DNA of 64,000 nucleotides from Comamonas thiooxydans (GCF_002157685.2 NZ_AP026738.1:2666001-2730000); one strand, 5' to 3'. Numbered from the stretch's first letter, positions 53,220-61,983 are shown. Translations and numbers: made by a program. Notes: generated by a model not told the origin, from the sequence alone.

Positions 53220-54260
53220 TTAGGTGGCACTGGCGGGCTTGCGGGCCGGGAACAGCTCCAGCGCCCAGGTGGTCAGCGCAACCAGTGCCACGCACAGACC
53301 TGCCATGCCCAGCATGCCCATCAGGCCTTCTCCGCCCAGAGGCATGTTGTACAAATACAGGCCTGCTCCAAACTTGGGCACGCCCTGCACGCCCATGAAC
53401 AGTGCCCAGCGGAAGGCCCAGGCAGATACCGCCAGGCCGGTGCCCAGCACCAGGGTGTAGCCCTTGGCTGCCAGACGATGCTCGCCGCGCAGCAGGGCCA
53501 TCACCACGGCTGCTCCAAACACGGCCGAACCCAGCATGGAGATGCGCCAGACAGGGAACTCATTGAACAGGCGCACAGCCATGTCAAATGAAGGGCTCTG
53601 GCCCGCGATGCCGGCAATGCCCCAGGTCAGGGCGCTGGCGATCAGGCCGGTGGCCAGCCACAGGCCCAGATTGCGTAGCCCTTGCAGGGCTGCCGCATCG
53701 GGCTGCAAGGATCGGGGGAGAAAGCGGTAGAGCACAAAGCCCATGCCCACGGTGGCCAGCCAGCCGCTGAGTGCCAGATTGATCGGTACCCACAGCGTGT
53801 TCCACAGCGGGCGCGAGCGGATGACCATGATTTCGGCACCCGTGTAGACCACGATGCTGAGCGTGGACAGCACAAGTACAGGCACCAGCAGGCGCATCAA
53901 CCGCTGCTTGCCCAGCCACCACAGCGCGCACATCAACACGCACAGCCCGACAAACGTGGGCATGAGCACGGCACCCAGGCTCATCCACGACCAGGGCGTG
54001 AGGTGAGCATAGAAATGCCAGAAGCGCGCAGGCTGGTGCAGGTCGGCCAGCAGGGCCACAGGTGCGGCAATCGCACTGATGGCCAGCACCAGCACCGCTG
54101 TGGGCAGCAGGCGCTGGAGCAAGCCTTGGGCCGGGCCGAACGCACAGGCCGAAGTCAGCAGTGCGGCTCCCGTGGCCATGCCGACCAGAAAGAAATACTG
54201 CACGGCCCATGGCAGCCATGCCGCTTCGTAGGCTGGGGTCAGGAGTTCAATGATTTGCAT
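53220..54260 (-). CDS. ttrC: TtrC, NrfD/PsrC-type membrane anchor of tetrathionate reductase
   Basis: A 346-residue integral membrane protein, close to the 340 residues of Salmonella TtrC, with about nine hydrophobic helices. The family opening LPWAVQYFFLVGMATGAALL and the later WNTLWVPINLALSGWLA fit the NrfD/PsrC quinol-oxidising subunits. It would pass electrons from the quinol pool to TtrB and TtrA. ATG 54260 has AGGAG eight bases upstream. It is 13 bp after ttrB. Confidence 0.92.
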   Translation of the reverse strand: MQIIELLTPAYEAAWLPWAVQYFFLVGMATGAALLTSACAFGPAQGLLQRLLPTAVLVLAISAIAAPVALLADLHQPARFWHFYAHLTPWSWMSLGAVLMPTFVGLCVLMCALWWLGKQRLMRLLVPVLVLSTLSIVVYTGAEIMVIRSRPLWNTLWVPINLALSGWLATVGMGFVLYRFLPRSLQPDAAALQGLRNLGLWLATGLIASALTWGIAGIAGQSPSFDMAVRLFNEFPVWRISMLGSAVFGAAVVMALLRGEHRLAAKGYTLVLGTGLAVSAWAFRWALFMGVQGVPKFGAGLYLYNMPLGGEGLMGMLGMAGLCVALVALTTWALELFPARKPASAT

Positions 54261-54273
54261 GAGGGCACTCCTT

Positions 54274-55122
54274 TCACAGGTGTTCGGCAACAAGGCGAAC
54301 CGTGGCCTGACCATCGACACCGTTCACGAACTCATCGGGCAGGCCGATGTAGAAGACGTGCGGCTTGGTCTTCATGCCGGGTTTGAGGACCTTGATATCG
54401 TCCTTGTGAGCATGGATGCGCTGGTTGATTTCGCTGTGCGCGTCGTTCAGATCGCCAATGACGCGCGCGCCTCCCACGCAGCTTTCCACGCAGGCGGGCA
54501 GCAGACCGGCTTCCAGGCGGTGTTCGCAGAAGGTGCATTTGTCGGCAGTCTGCGTTTCGTGATTGATGAAGCGCGCGTCGTAGGGGCAGGCCTGCACGCA
54601 ATAGCCGCAGCCCACGCAGCGCTCGTTATCGACAAGAACGATCCCGTCGGTGCGCTGAAATGTGGCTTGCACCGGGCAGACGGGCACGCAAGGCGGCTCG
54701 TCGCAGTGGTTGCATAGCCGCGGCAGACTGACCATGGCGGCAGCGGTGTCACCGGCCTGGTCGATTTCGTATTGCAGCACCGTGGTGCGGAACTGGCCGA
54801 TGGGAGGCTGGTTTTCGACCGAGCAGCTCACAGTGCAGGCCTGGCAGCCAATGCATTTGCGCATATCGACCAGCATGCCGAAGCGCTTGCCTTCCATGCC
54901 GGGTCGGCGCAGGGGCTGGAAGCTGGGGTCGCCGGGCAGCGCTGCGCGGGCGCTGCCCGCAACACCGAGGCTGGCGGCCATGGCAATCAAATCCTGCAAA
55001 AAACCGCGCTTGGTGGGTGCAGTCACTGCCTGCCGAGGTGCCTGGGTAATGGATGGAGTGCTGCAGGCGCAGGCCGAACTGCTGGTTGCGCAGTCGGAGA
55101 GTTCTCGTATCTGAAGTGGCAT
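54274..55122 (-). CDS. ttrB: TtrB, four-[4Fe-4S] ferredoxin subunit of tetrathionate reductase
   Basis: A 282-residue electron-transfer subunit with four cysteine clusters: 90/93/96/100, 137/140/145/149, 169/172/175/179 and 196/199/211/215. The export signal TKRGFLQDL (Lys38-Arg39) followed by a hydrophobic stretch to ARA60 is a Tat signal with KR instead of RR, as described for Salmonella TtrB. ATG 55122 has AAGGAAGGG upstream, giving 32 extra residues before the signal. GTG 55026 (VTAPTKRGFL) would give a classical-length signal. First gene of ttrBCA. Confidence 0.93.
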   Translation of the reverse strand: MPLQIRELSDCATSSSACACSTPSITQAPRQAVTAPTKRGFLQDLIAMAASLGVAGSARAALPGDPSFQPLRRPGMEGKRFGMLVDMRKCIGCQACTVSCSVENQPPIGQFRTTVLQYEIDQAGDTAAAMVSLPRLCNHCDEPPCVPVCPVQATFQRTDGIVLVDNERCVGCGYCVQACPYDARFINHETQTADKCTFCEHRLEAGLLPACVESCVGGARVIGDLNDAHSEINQRIHAHKDDIKVLKPGMKTKPHVFYIGLPDEFVNGVDGQATVRLVAEHL

Positions 55123-55172
55123 GGCCCTTCCTTTCATCGTCGCACTGGCACCAGAAAACCCTGATGCTTTAA

Positions 55173-55206
55173 ACATAAAAGAGTATTAAATTAATATCTT
55201 TTATGT
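55173..55206 (-). promoter_or_regulatory. Palindrome at predicted 5' end of ttr mRNA
   Basis: ACATAAAAGA and its exact complement flank an inner palindrome TATTAA-A-TTAATA (one extra G). With +1 predicted at 55207, the structure begins at the second transcribed base. It may be an operator for a second regulator or a stabilising 5' hairpin. Confidence 0.6.
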
Positions 55207-55213
55207 CTAATTG

Positions 55214-55219
55214 ACTATA
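55214..55219 (-). promoter_or_regulatory. Predicted -10 element of ttrBCA
   Basis: TATAGT on the minus strand. Its spacing puts +1 at about 55207, which places the FNR box centre exactly at -41.5. Confidence 0.6.
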
Positions 55220-55241
55220 TGAAAGTTGCCGTTTGCGCCAC

Positions 55242-55255
55242 TTGATTTGAGTCAA
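55242..55255 (-). promoter_or_regulatory. FNR/Anr box of the ttr promoter
   Basis: TTGATTTGAGTCAA: nine of ten half-site bases match the FNR/Anr consensus TTGAT-N4-ATCAA. It is the only such site seen in the upstream region and lies 120 bp before the ttrB start. It implies oxygen-limited induction. Confidence 0.75.
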
Positions 55256-55717
55256 GTCTTCGCTTGCTTAAGAGTTTTCTGAATGGAAATCTCTGCAAGC
55301 AGATGACTTGTTGCCGAGCATGCAGCCACTTTATTAATGAACTGTTAAGCAATCAGTGTGTTGCCGTATGTAATCCGCTTTGCTTGGTGGCAAATGCTGG
55401 AGATCAAGCTATGCATACATGGCATGCCTGAGCGCAGGCCGAGGTCGATCTGCTGCGCGACCGCAAAGATTGCTGCAGCAAACAGATTGGCCTGGAGCCT
55501 CGAACGGCTTTATATGTCCTTGACATGGGGCAATTTCGCTGCTGTCCGACAGTGCTGCAGGCCCGCGAGTTTCTTGGAGGCGATGCGTTTTCTGTAAGAT
55601 GTTCACATGCTGCAGGTTTTATGAGCGGCCGGCCCCGATGCTTGCTGCCTCGCAGCTATCTTGGTGCACTGCCAAGTGCATGCGATATTCCTATTTCGTC
55701 ACATTGAAAGGATCGAT
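55256..55717. other. Gene-free stretch between ttr promoter and yqjD-like gene
   Basis: About 460 bases. The ttr-proximal part is AT-rich. Open frames such as 55358-55597 lack ribosome sites and family features. No repeat or terminator is identified. Confidence 0.6.
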
Positions 55718-56029
55718 ATGTCACGCTCTGTTTCCGACGCCGTTTCCACCGCCCAAGACGATCTGGAAAAACTGGTCAGCGATCTGCGCGGTCTGCTGTC
55801 TGCCCGTGAACTGGACAAGCTTCCTGAAATCAGCGTGCTTCGTCAGCGCATCGACGATGGCATGGCCAACGTGCGCGAGTCTGCCGTGCGTGCGGCTCAG
55901 GACGCCGCTCGTCAGGCGCGCGAAGCTGCCGATGTGGCGGATCGTTATGCTCACGACGAACCCTGGCGCGTCGCCGGTGCCGCGCTGGCAGTGGGTGCAC
56001 TGCTGGGTTTCATGCTGGGCCGTCGCTAA
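55718..56029 (+). CDS. YqjD/ElaB-family (DUF883) membrane-anchored protein
   Basis: A 103-residue protein. A long amphipathic helix (about residues 5-75, AQDDLEKLVSDLRGLLSA onward) and a C-terminal anchor WRVAGAALAVGALLGFMLGRR are typical of the DUF883 proteins that bind ribosomes at the inner membrane in stationary phase. ATG 55718 has AAAGGA upstream. First of three genes (yqjD-, yqjE- and yqjK-like). Confidence 0.9.
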   Translation: MSRSVSDAVSTAQDDLEKLVSDLRGLLSARELDKLPEISVLRQRIDDGMANVRESAVRAAQDAARQAREAADVADRYAHDEPWRVAGAALAVGALLGFMLGRR

Positions 56030-56060
56030 GCATTGCTGAGCTGCAAAAGGACAAGTGCCT

Positions 56061-56456
56061 GTGAATCTGATTTCACTACTGGGTCTTGATTCCCTGCTGG
56101 AGCGCTGGCGTGCCAATATGAACGAGGCCGCGATCGCGGCCGAAGATCGTGTTGATCTTGCGCAGCTTGAGTGGCAACAGCACAAGCGCAGCATGCAAGC
56201 GTTGGCGGTGCTGGCCATTGTGCTCGGCGCACTCACCGTGGTCGTGCTCATTGTCCTGTCCATGGCTGTGCTCGTGCAGTTCTGGGATAGCGAGCATCGT
56301 CAGTTGGTGGCGTGGCTGCTGGTCGGTGGCTGGGTTCTGGTCTGGGGCCTGGGGCTGTGGCGACTGCTGGCAGCTGTCAATCAACTCTCCAGTCCTTTCA
56401 GGCTCACGCGGCGCGAGCTCAAATCGGATTGGCAAGCGCTGAAGGAGAGGATTTAG
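56061..56456 (+). CDS. YqjE-like (phage holin III superfamily) membrane protein
   Basis: A 131-residue protein with two long hydrophobic helices (about residues 50-75 and 85-107) after an amphipathic N-terminus. This matches the YqjE/DUF1469 family. It begins with GTG; GTG 56061 has AAGGA nine bases upstream and is preferred over GTG 56055. It lies 31 bp after the yqjD-like gene and one base before the next gene. Confidence 0.85.
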   Translation: MNLISLLGLDSLLERWRANMNEAAIAAEDRVDLAQLEWQQHKRSMQALAVLAIVLGALTVVVLIVLSMAVLVQFWDSEHRQLVAWLLVGGWVLVWGLGLWRLLAAVNQLSSPFRLTRRELKSDWQALKERI

Positions 56457-56457
56457 C

Positions 56458-56832
56458 ATGAACAGCATCTCTCCCGATTCGCGATCCACAGAGTTGGAGC
56501 CCGTCAAGCCCGCAGGCATGGATGCCCGGCTCTGGGATGAAGCGACCACCGAGCAAAAGCTGGTGTTGTCGCGCATTGCCAAGCAGCGCGCGCGTGTCAA
56601 GGCCCGAGCCGCTGCCAAGGCGCAGGCGCTGGCCTTGCGCAGCACGCAGCCTGCGCATGTGGACGCCGATGCTCCCCTGCCCGAACGTCTGCTGTCTTTT
56701 GTGCGTCTGCATCCGCTGGCAACGGCGGCAGCGGGGGGCTTGCTCATGGTTCTCGGGCCGCGCAAGCTGATTCGCTGGGGCAGCGCAGCACTGCCCTGGA
56801 TTCTCAAGCTGCAGCAGCGCGCACGCGGCTGA
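56458..56832 (+). CDS. YqjK-like small protein
   Basis: A 124-residue protein with a Lys/Arg/Ala-rich middle (RIAKQRARVKARAAAKAQA) and a C-terminal hydrophobic segment HPLATAAAGGLLMVLGPRKL. By position and layout it corresponds to YqjK in E. coli yqjCDEK; sequence resemblance is low. It is one base after the yqjE-like stop and is followed by a terminator. Confidence 0.7.
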   Translation: MNSISPDSRSTELEPVKPAGMDARLWDEATTEQKLVLSRIAKQRARVKARAAAKAQALALRSTQPAHVDADAPLPERLLSFVRLHPLATAAAGGLLMVLGPRKLIRWGSAALPWILKLQQRARG

Positions 56833-56840
56833 AGGGTCCC

Positions 56841-56885
56841 AAAAAAACAGCCCGTCAGGCTCAGGCATGACGGGCTGTTTCTTTG
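56841..56885. terminator. Bidirectional rho-independent terminator
   Basis: 13-bp stem AAACAGCCCGTCA / TGACGGGCTGTTT with A-run on one side and TTT-CTTT on the other. It serves the yqjDEK-like operon and the convergent pyrD. Confidence 0.92.
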
Positions 56886-56910
56886 TGCGCAGCCAGGCCA
56901 CCCGTCAAGT

Positions 56911-57969
56911 TCAATGCATATGGGCGATGGCCTGGGCGGCTTCGGTCACAAGATCGGGACCACGATAGATCAGGCCGCTGTAAATCTGCACCACATCGGC
57001 ACCTGCGCGGATCTTGCTCACGGCGTCGGCGCCGCTCAAGATGCCGCCCACGCCAATGATGGGAAAGCGGCTGCCAAGGGCTGAGCGCAGCTGGCGAATG
57101 ATCTGGTTGCTGGCCTCCAGCACGGGCGCGCCGGACAGGCCGCCGGTTTCTTCGGCATGCTGCAGACCCTTGACGGCATCGCGGCTGATGGTGGTGTTGG
57201 TGGCAATTACGCCATCCATGCCGTGGCGCTCCAGCGTCGCCGCAATCACGCCGACCTGCTCTTCATCGAGGTCGGGAGCGATCTTCACGAACACCGGCGT
57301 GCGCTTGCCATGCTGGCTGGAAAGCTGTTCGCGGCGATTGGCGACCGCACCCAGCAGAGCATCCAGCGCCTCGTCGCTTTGCAGCGCACGCAGATTCTTG
57401 GTGTTGGGTGAGCTGATGTTGACTGTCACATAGTCGGCATGAGGGTACACGCCGTCCAGCGCCTTGATGTAGTCGCTGGTGGCCTCTTCGATGGGGGTTG
57501 TGGCGTTCTTGCCGATGTTCAGGCCCAGCAGCATGGCGCCGCCATTGCCTCCTGCTTTTGCGCGCACTTGGGAGCGACGCACATTGGCCAGGAACGCATC
57601 CAGGCCTTCGTTGTTGAAGCCCAGGCGGTTGATCAGTGCATTCTTTTCAGGAATGCGGAACATGCGTGGCTTGGGGTTGCCGGGCTGGGGGCGGGGCGTG
57701 ACGGTGCCCACTTCCACAAAGCCGAAACCCATGGCCGCCAGCGCATCGATGCAGCGTGCATTCTTGTCCAGGCCGGCGGCCATGCCCACACGGTTCGGGA
57801 ACTTGAGGCCGGCGAGCTCGATGGGGTCGCTGATCAGAGGGCGTGCCCAGGCCTTCTGGAGCAAGGTATTTTGGCCCTTGGCCATGAAATTCATGGTGAG
57901 GTCGTGGGCCGCTTCGGGGTCCATGCCGAAAAGAATAGGACGCGTCAGTGAGTAAGGAATAAGAGACAT
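56911..57969 (-). CDS. pyrD: Dihydroorotate dehydrogenase, class 2 (quinone)
   Basis: A 352-residue membrane-associated flavoenzyme that oxidises dihydroorotate to orotate in pyrimidine synthesis, passing electrons to quinone. Landmarks are the class 2 N-terminal helix ([20 protein letters not shown]), [29 protein letters not shown], the NISSPNT active-site strand, and [11 protein letters not shown] with [10 protein letters not shown] at the FMN phosphate. Catalytic Ser is expected in the NISSPNT region. ATG 57969. The divergent rpiA begins only 34 bp away. Confidence 0.96.
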   Translation of the reverse strand: MSLIPYSLTRPILFGMDPEAAHDLTMNFMAKGQNTLLQKAWARPLISDPIELAGLKFPNRVGMAAGLDKNARCIDALAAMGFGFVEVGTVTPRPQPGNPKPRMFRIPEKNALINRLGFNNEGLDAFLANVRRSQVRAKAGGNGGAMLLGLNIGKNATTPIEEATSDYIKALDGVYPHADYVTVNISSPNTKNLRALQSDEALDALLGAVANRREQLSSQHGKRTPVFVKIAPDLDEEQVGVIAATLERHGMDGVIATNTTISRDAVKGLQHAEETGGLSGAPVLEASNQIIRQLRSALGSRFPIIGVGGILSGADAVSKIRAGADVVQIYSGLIYRGPDLVTEAAQAIAHMH

Positions 57970-58003
57970 GGGGATAATCGCAGGATTACCTGGATTTTCC
58001 CTC

Positions 58004-58702
58004 ATGACGACATCTGCTGCACCTCTTTCTCAAGATGAACTGAAAACTTTGGTCGGACAAGCTGCCCTGAAATATGTGGTCGCCGGTGAAATTGTGGGCG
58101 TGGGCACAGGCTCCACGGTCAACAAGTTCATTGATGCACTGGCCACCATCAAGGATCAGATTCCTGGCGCCGTCTCCAGCTCCGTGGCCAGTACCGAGCG
58201 CCTGAAGGCCCTGGGCATCAAGGTGTTCGATGCCAATGAAGTCACCAGTCTGGCCGTCTATATCGACGGTGCCGACGAGATCGACGGCAAGGGCCATATG
58301 GTCAAGGGCGGTGGTGCGGCGCTGACGCGCGAAAAGATCGTGGCGGCGCTGGCTCAGCGTTTTGTCTGCATTGCCGATGAGTCCAAGCGCGTGCCGGTGC
58401 TGGGCAATTTTCCGCTGCCCGTGGAAGTCATTCCCATGGCGGCTGCCCAGATCGCCCGTCGCTTTGAAGCCATGGGCTCTGACGTGACGGCGCAAATTCG
58501 CATGAAGGATGGTGCGCCGCTGGTGACCGACAACGGCCAGCATATTCTGGATGTTCGCGGCCTGAAGATCGCCGAGCCGCTGGCCTTCGAGTCCGAAGTC
58601 AACCAGTGGCCCGGCGTGGTGACCGTCGGCGTGTTTGCCCACCAGAAGGCTGCGGTGTGCCTGCTGGGAACCGCTCAAGGCGTGCAGACGCTGGAATACT
58701 GA
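58004..58702 (+). CDS. rpiA: Ribose-5-phosphate isomerase A
   Basis: A 232-residue enzyme of the non-oxidative pentose phosphate pathway. [14 protein letters not shown] (phosphate binding), YIDGADEID and [16 protein letters not shown] are the RpiA signatures, with the catalytic Glu in LTREK. Normal length. ATG 58004 follows from the family N-terminus. It is divergent from pyrD and ends in a strong terminator. Confidence 0.96.
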   Translation: MTTSAAPLSQDELKTLVGQAALKYVVAGEIVGVGTGSTVNKFIDALATIKDQIPGAVSSSVASTERLKALGIKVFDANEVTSLAVYIDGADEIDGKGHMVKGGGAALTREKIVAALAQRFVCIADESKRVPVLGNFPLPVEVIPMAAAQIARRFEAMGSDVTAQIRMKDGAPLVTDNGQHILDVRGLKIAEPLAFESEVNQWPGVVTVGVFAHQKAAVCLLGTAQGVQTLEY

Positions 58703-58720
58703 GCAGCCAGTTGCTGACGG

Positions 58721-58751
58721 AAAGCCACCTGCTTGCGCAGGTGGCTTTTTT
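58721..58751 (+). terminator. Rho-independent terminator after rpiA
   Basis: Stem AAAGCCACCTGC / GCAGGTGGCTTT with TTGC loop and a T-run of six. Confidence 0.95.
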
Positions 58752-58754
58752 ATA

Positions 58755-58800
58755 AAGTTGATAGCTGCTAACGCTTTATTGGTAAGCGTTAGAGACTGAT
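58755..58800 (+). repeat. Dispersed repeat family 2 copy
   Basis: GTTGATAGCTGCTAACGC, TTATTGG, then TAAGCGTTAGAGACTGATTT. Imperfect palindrome; matches 62848-62899 and weaker copies at 39320 and 53150. This type of intergenic repeat is common in Comamonadaceae genomes, from memory. Confidence 0.7.
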
Positions 58801-58821
58801 TTTATTGAAGATTTCTGGCTC

Positions 58822-59520
58822 CTAGAAGCGCAGGCCTGCAGGGTTGTCGAGCGTGGGTGTGCCGGGTGCAGGGGCTGCGGGCGCCGTGATGCGTGCCGCG
58901 GGACGCTCTGCAGGCTTGGCTGCCTCGGTCGTGGCTGGCGCCGGCGCTGTCAAGGGCTTGGCGGCGGGGGCGTTGTAGTTCTTCGGCAGCCGGGGCTGCT
59001 TGGGGTAGCCCGCAGCGCTCAGGTACTGGTCCCAGCTGTCGGCTCCAAAGCCCTTGAGGTGCTGGTTGCCGATGGTGGCAAAGGGCAGGCTGTCCTGCCC
59101 GCTGAGCTTTTTGAGTGCAGCCACATCGCTGCTGGTATCTATGGTGCGCTCGTTGAACGGGATGCCGCGGTTTTGCAGATGAGACCGGGCCTCGTCGCAG
59201 GGCTCGCAGTCCTTGCCCGTATAGATCGTGACGGGATAGCGGTTGGCCGTCTGGCGCAGCTCGTAAGGCAGTTGTGCGTTGGCCGAAGACGCCGGGCCAT
59301 CGGCGTTGCCCACGGCTTCGGCGCTGGGCTTGGCGTTGGGGCCGATGGCCCGGTCGGAATAGGTGACCCGCCCGTCGGGGCCCACGCTGCGGTAGAGATT
59401 CTGAGCCAGGCTGACTCCGCTGGCCAATGCGGCCAAGGCGGCTACAAGCGTCTTCAGCAGCAGCGCGCTGCGGGACGTCGGTTTCTCGGCCGAAGGCCGG
59501 GCAATGAAAAATCGTGGCAT
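58822..59520 (-). CDS. DUF4124-glutaredoxin two-domain envelope protein
   Basis: A 232-residue protein. N-terminal membrane anchor or signal (about residues 20-40, ending SLAQ), then a DUF4124 domain (LYRSVGPDGRVTYSDRAI), then a glutaredoxin/NrdH-like domain with redox motif CEPC (YTGKDCEPCDEARSHL) and cis-Pro loop SLPFATIG. The C-terminal 60 residues are Ala/Pro-rich. It is probably a periplasmic thiol oxidoreductase or assembly factor. ATG 59520 is used; TTG 59535 is possible. Confidence 0.82.
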   Translation of the reverse strand: MPRFFIARPSAEKPTSRSALLLKTLVAALAALASGVSLAQNLYRSVGPDGRVTYSDRAIGPNAKPSAEAVGNADGPASSANAQLPYELRQTANRYPVTIYTGKDCEPCDEARSHLQNRGIPFNERTIDTSSDVAALKKLSGQDSLPFATIGNQHLKGFGADSWDQYLSAAGYPKQPRLPKNYNAPAAKPLTAPAPATTEAAKPAERPAARITAPAAPAPGTPTLDNPAGLRF

Positions 59521-59685
59521 CTCAATCTTGATCAATGAAGTGCAATGAAGAGGTCTGAGGGCGCGAACGCCAATGGGCAGAGCATAGCCTGCATGGAGGA
59601 CTGTCTGCTCCCATGCTCCGGCTTGTCTTGATCTGACCTCGGTACGTGAGTCAGCTTGCGTCAGTCTTGGGCAAGGGCAGGCATG

Positions 59686-59711
59686 AAAAAGCGCCCGGGA
59701 AGGGCGCTTTT
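59686..59711. terminator. Rho-independent terminator downstream of oligopeptidase gene
   Basis: AAAAGCGCCC / GGGCGCTTTT hairpin with short loop, 20 bp after the oligopeptidase stop (minus strand sense). A- and T-runs on both sides allow action in both directions. Confidence 0.85.
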
Positions 59712-59732
59712 GAGGAGGTGGCAGCAGAAGAC

Positions 59733-61784
59733 TCAGGCGGCCTGACTCATGCCTTGATGGCGCAGCAGGGCGTCAATCTGTGGCTCGCGGCCACGGAAGG
59801 CCTTGAAGGACTCCATGGCAGGGCGGCTGCCGCCGGCTTCCAGGATCGACTCGCGGTACTTGCGGCCGGTCTCGGGGTTGGGCGAGCCATCGGCCAACAT
59901 GGTTTCTTCAAAAGCCGCATAAGCGTCCGCGCTCAGCACCTCAGCCCACTTGTAGCTGTAGTAGCCGGCGGCATAGCCACCGGCAAAGATATGGCTGAAA
60001 GTGTGTGCCATGCGGTTGTAGGCTGGCGATTGCAGCACGGATACCTCGGTGCGCACCTGGCTCAGCAGCGCCATGAAGTCGTCCGCCGGGTTGTGCTCGG
60101 TGTGCAGCAACATGTCGAACAGCGCGAACTCGATCTGGCGCAGGGTCTGCATGCCGGACTGGAAGTTCTTGGCGGCAATCATCTTGTCGTACAGCGCGCG
60201 GGGCAGGGCCTCGCCGGTGTCCACATGGGCAGTCATGTGCTTGAGCACATCCCACTCCCAGCAGAAATTTTCCATGAACTGGCTGGGCAGTTCGACGGCA
60301 TCCCACTCCACGCCGGCAATACCCGAGACATCGCGTTCGTTGACCTGCGTGAGCATGTGATGCAGGCCGTGGCCGGTTTCGTGGAACAGGGTGATCACAT
60401 CATCGTGCGTGAGCAGTGCGGGCTTGCCGTCCACGCCGGAAGCGAAGTTGCAGACCAGATGGGCCACAGGCGTTTGCAGCTGATGGGAGTCGGGGCGCAG
60501 CCAGCGCGTGCGCACATCGTCCATCCAGGCGCCGCCACGCTTGCCCTTGCGCGCCTGCGGGTCCAGGTAGAACTGGCCGACCAGCTGAGTGCCTTGCGCG
60601 GTGGAGCGCTCGATACGGTAAAACTCCACGCAAGGGTTCCAGACCGGAGCTTCATCGCGGCGGATGGAGACTTCGAAAAGGGTCTCGACAATCTTGAACA
60701 GGCCGGCCAGCACCTTGGGGGCCGGAAAGTACTGCTTGAGCTCCTGCTCGCTGAAGGAATAGCGGGCTTCCTTGAGTTTTTCACCGATGAAGGCCCAGTC
60801 CCAGGGCTGGGGGTCGGCAATGCCGAGCTCAGTCTTGGCAAAGGCACGCAGATCGGCAGCATCCTTTTCGGCATAGGGACGGGCTCGTTGTGCCAGATCG
60901 CGCAGAAAGTCTATGACCTGCTGGGGCGAATCGGCCATTTTGGGCACGATCGAGACTTCGCCGAAGTTGCTGTAGCCCAGCAGCCGGGACTCTTCCAGGC
61001 GCAGCGCGAGGATTTCCTTCATCACGGCGGTGTTGTCGAAGCGTTTGCCATCGCCATCGGCCTGATCGGAAGCCCGGGTCACATAAGCCTGATAAATCTT
61101 CTCGCGAAGTGCGCTGCTCTTGGCAAACTGCATCACCGGCAGATAGCTGGGCATCTTCAGTGTCAGCTTGTAGCCTTCCTTGCCATCGGCTTCGGCGGCG
61201 GCCTTGGCCGCGGCGATCACGTCGGCCGGAACGCCGTCCAGCTCGTCAATCCTGGCGTAGTAGGCAAAGGCATCGGTGGCGTCCAGCGCGTTCTCGCTGA
61301 ATTTCTGGGCCAGCTCGGCCGAGCGCGCCTGAATCTGCGCAAAGCGTTCCTTGGCAGCGCCCTGCAGTTCGGCACCCGAGAGCACAAAGCCGCGCATGGC
61401 ATGGTCCCATGCGGCGCGCTGTTCCTTGTTGAGGCTGGCCGGGTCAATGGCCTTGTACTTTGCGTATAGGCGTTCATCGGCGCCCAGATTGGTCCAGAAC
61501 TCGGTGACCTTGGGCAGGGCTTCGTTATAGGCCGCGCGCAACTCCGGGGTGTCGGCAACGCTGTTGAGGTGATTGATGGCCGACCAGGCGGTGCCCAGCT
61601 TTTCAGTCGCCACGTCCAGCACGGCAGAGATGGCTTCCCACTGTGCGGGGAAGTCCGGTGCAACCACGGTCTCCAGCGCCTCGCTGGCACGGGCCAGCAA
61701 AGTGTCGATGGCGGGCGCCACATCCGCAGGCTGAATGCGGTCAAACAAGGGCAGGGAGGAGGATTCGAGAAGTGGATTGCTCAT
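59733..61784 (-). CDS. prlC: Oligopeptidase A, M3-family zinc metallopeptidase
   Basis: A 683-residue cytosolic oligopeptidase (E. coli PrlC/OpdA is 680). The zinc motif HETGHGLHH lies near residue 467, with the third ligand Glu expected about 25 residues later in the VEWDAVELPSQFMENF segment. The N-terminal helical region and C-terminal YYSYKWAEVLSADAYAAFEE are standard for M3 peptidases. It degrades signal peptides and short peptides. It is followed by a terminator and separated from folD upstream by about 200 bp with no gene. Confidence 0.96.
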   Translation of the reverse strand: MSNPLLESSSLPLFDRIQPADVAPAIDTLLARASEALETVVAPDFPAQWEAISAVLDVATEKLGTAWSAINHLNSVADTPELRAAYNEALPKVTEFWTNLGADERLYAKYKAIDPASLNKEQRAAWDHAMRGFVLSGAELQGAAKERFAQIQARSAELAQKFSENALDATDAFAYYARIDELDGVPADVIAAAKAAAEADGKEGYKLTLKMPSYLPVMQFAKSSALREKIYQAYVTRASDQADGDGKRFDNTAVMKEILALRLEESRLLGYSNFGEVSIVPKMADSPQQVIDFLRDLAQRARPYAEKDAADLRAFAKTELGIADPQPWDWAFIGEKLKEARYSFSEQELKQYFPAPKVLAGLFKIVETLFEVSIRRDEAPVWNPCVEFYRIERSTAQGTQLVGQFYLDPQARKGKRGGAWMDDVRTRWLRPDSHQLQTPVAHLVCNFASGVDGKPALLTHDDVITLFHETGHGLHHMLTQVNERDVSGIAGVEWDAVELPSQFMENFCWEWDVLKHMTAHVDTGEALPRALYDKMIAAKNFQSGMQTLRQIEFALFDMLLHTEHNPADDFMALLSQVRTEVSVLQSPAYNRMAHTFSHIFAGGYAAGYYSYKWAEVLSADAYAAFEETMLADGSPNPETGRKYRESILEAGGSRPAMESFKAFRGREPQIDALLRHQGMSQAA

Positions 61785-61983
61785 GCTGTATTAAGTGCCG
61801 GCAAGGTCGGGAAAATCAAGCGCTCTCAGGGTATTTATTGCTATCGCGTTCATAGCGTCAGCCTGTGGTCAGAAGCGTGCTCGCGCCAGGACAGCGTGCA
61901 AGCGCCACCTCGCAGCAAAGCTGTCGTCCCCCTCGGGCGATCAAAGCCGGAGAGGGAGAAGCCGCGGGGCGGCTCGGAGGGCG

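Noticed and set aside
55358..55597. 79-residue plus-strand open frame
   Set aside because: No ribosome site, odd Cys/Trp distribution and no family resemblance.
59646..61469. 607-residue plus-strand open frame inside the oligopeptidase gene
   Set aside because: Shadow of the M3 peptidase on the opposite strand, with its zinc motif and normal length.
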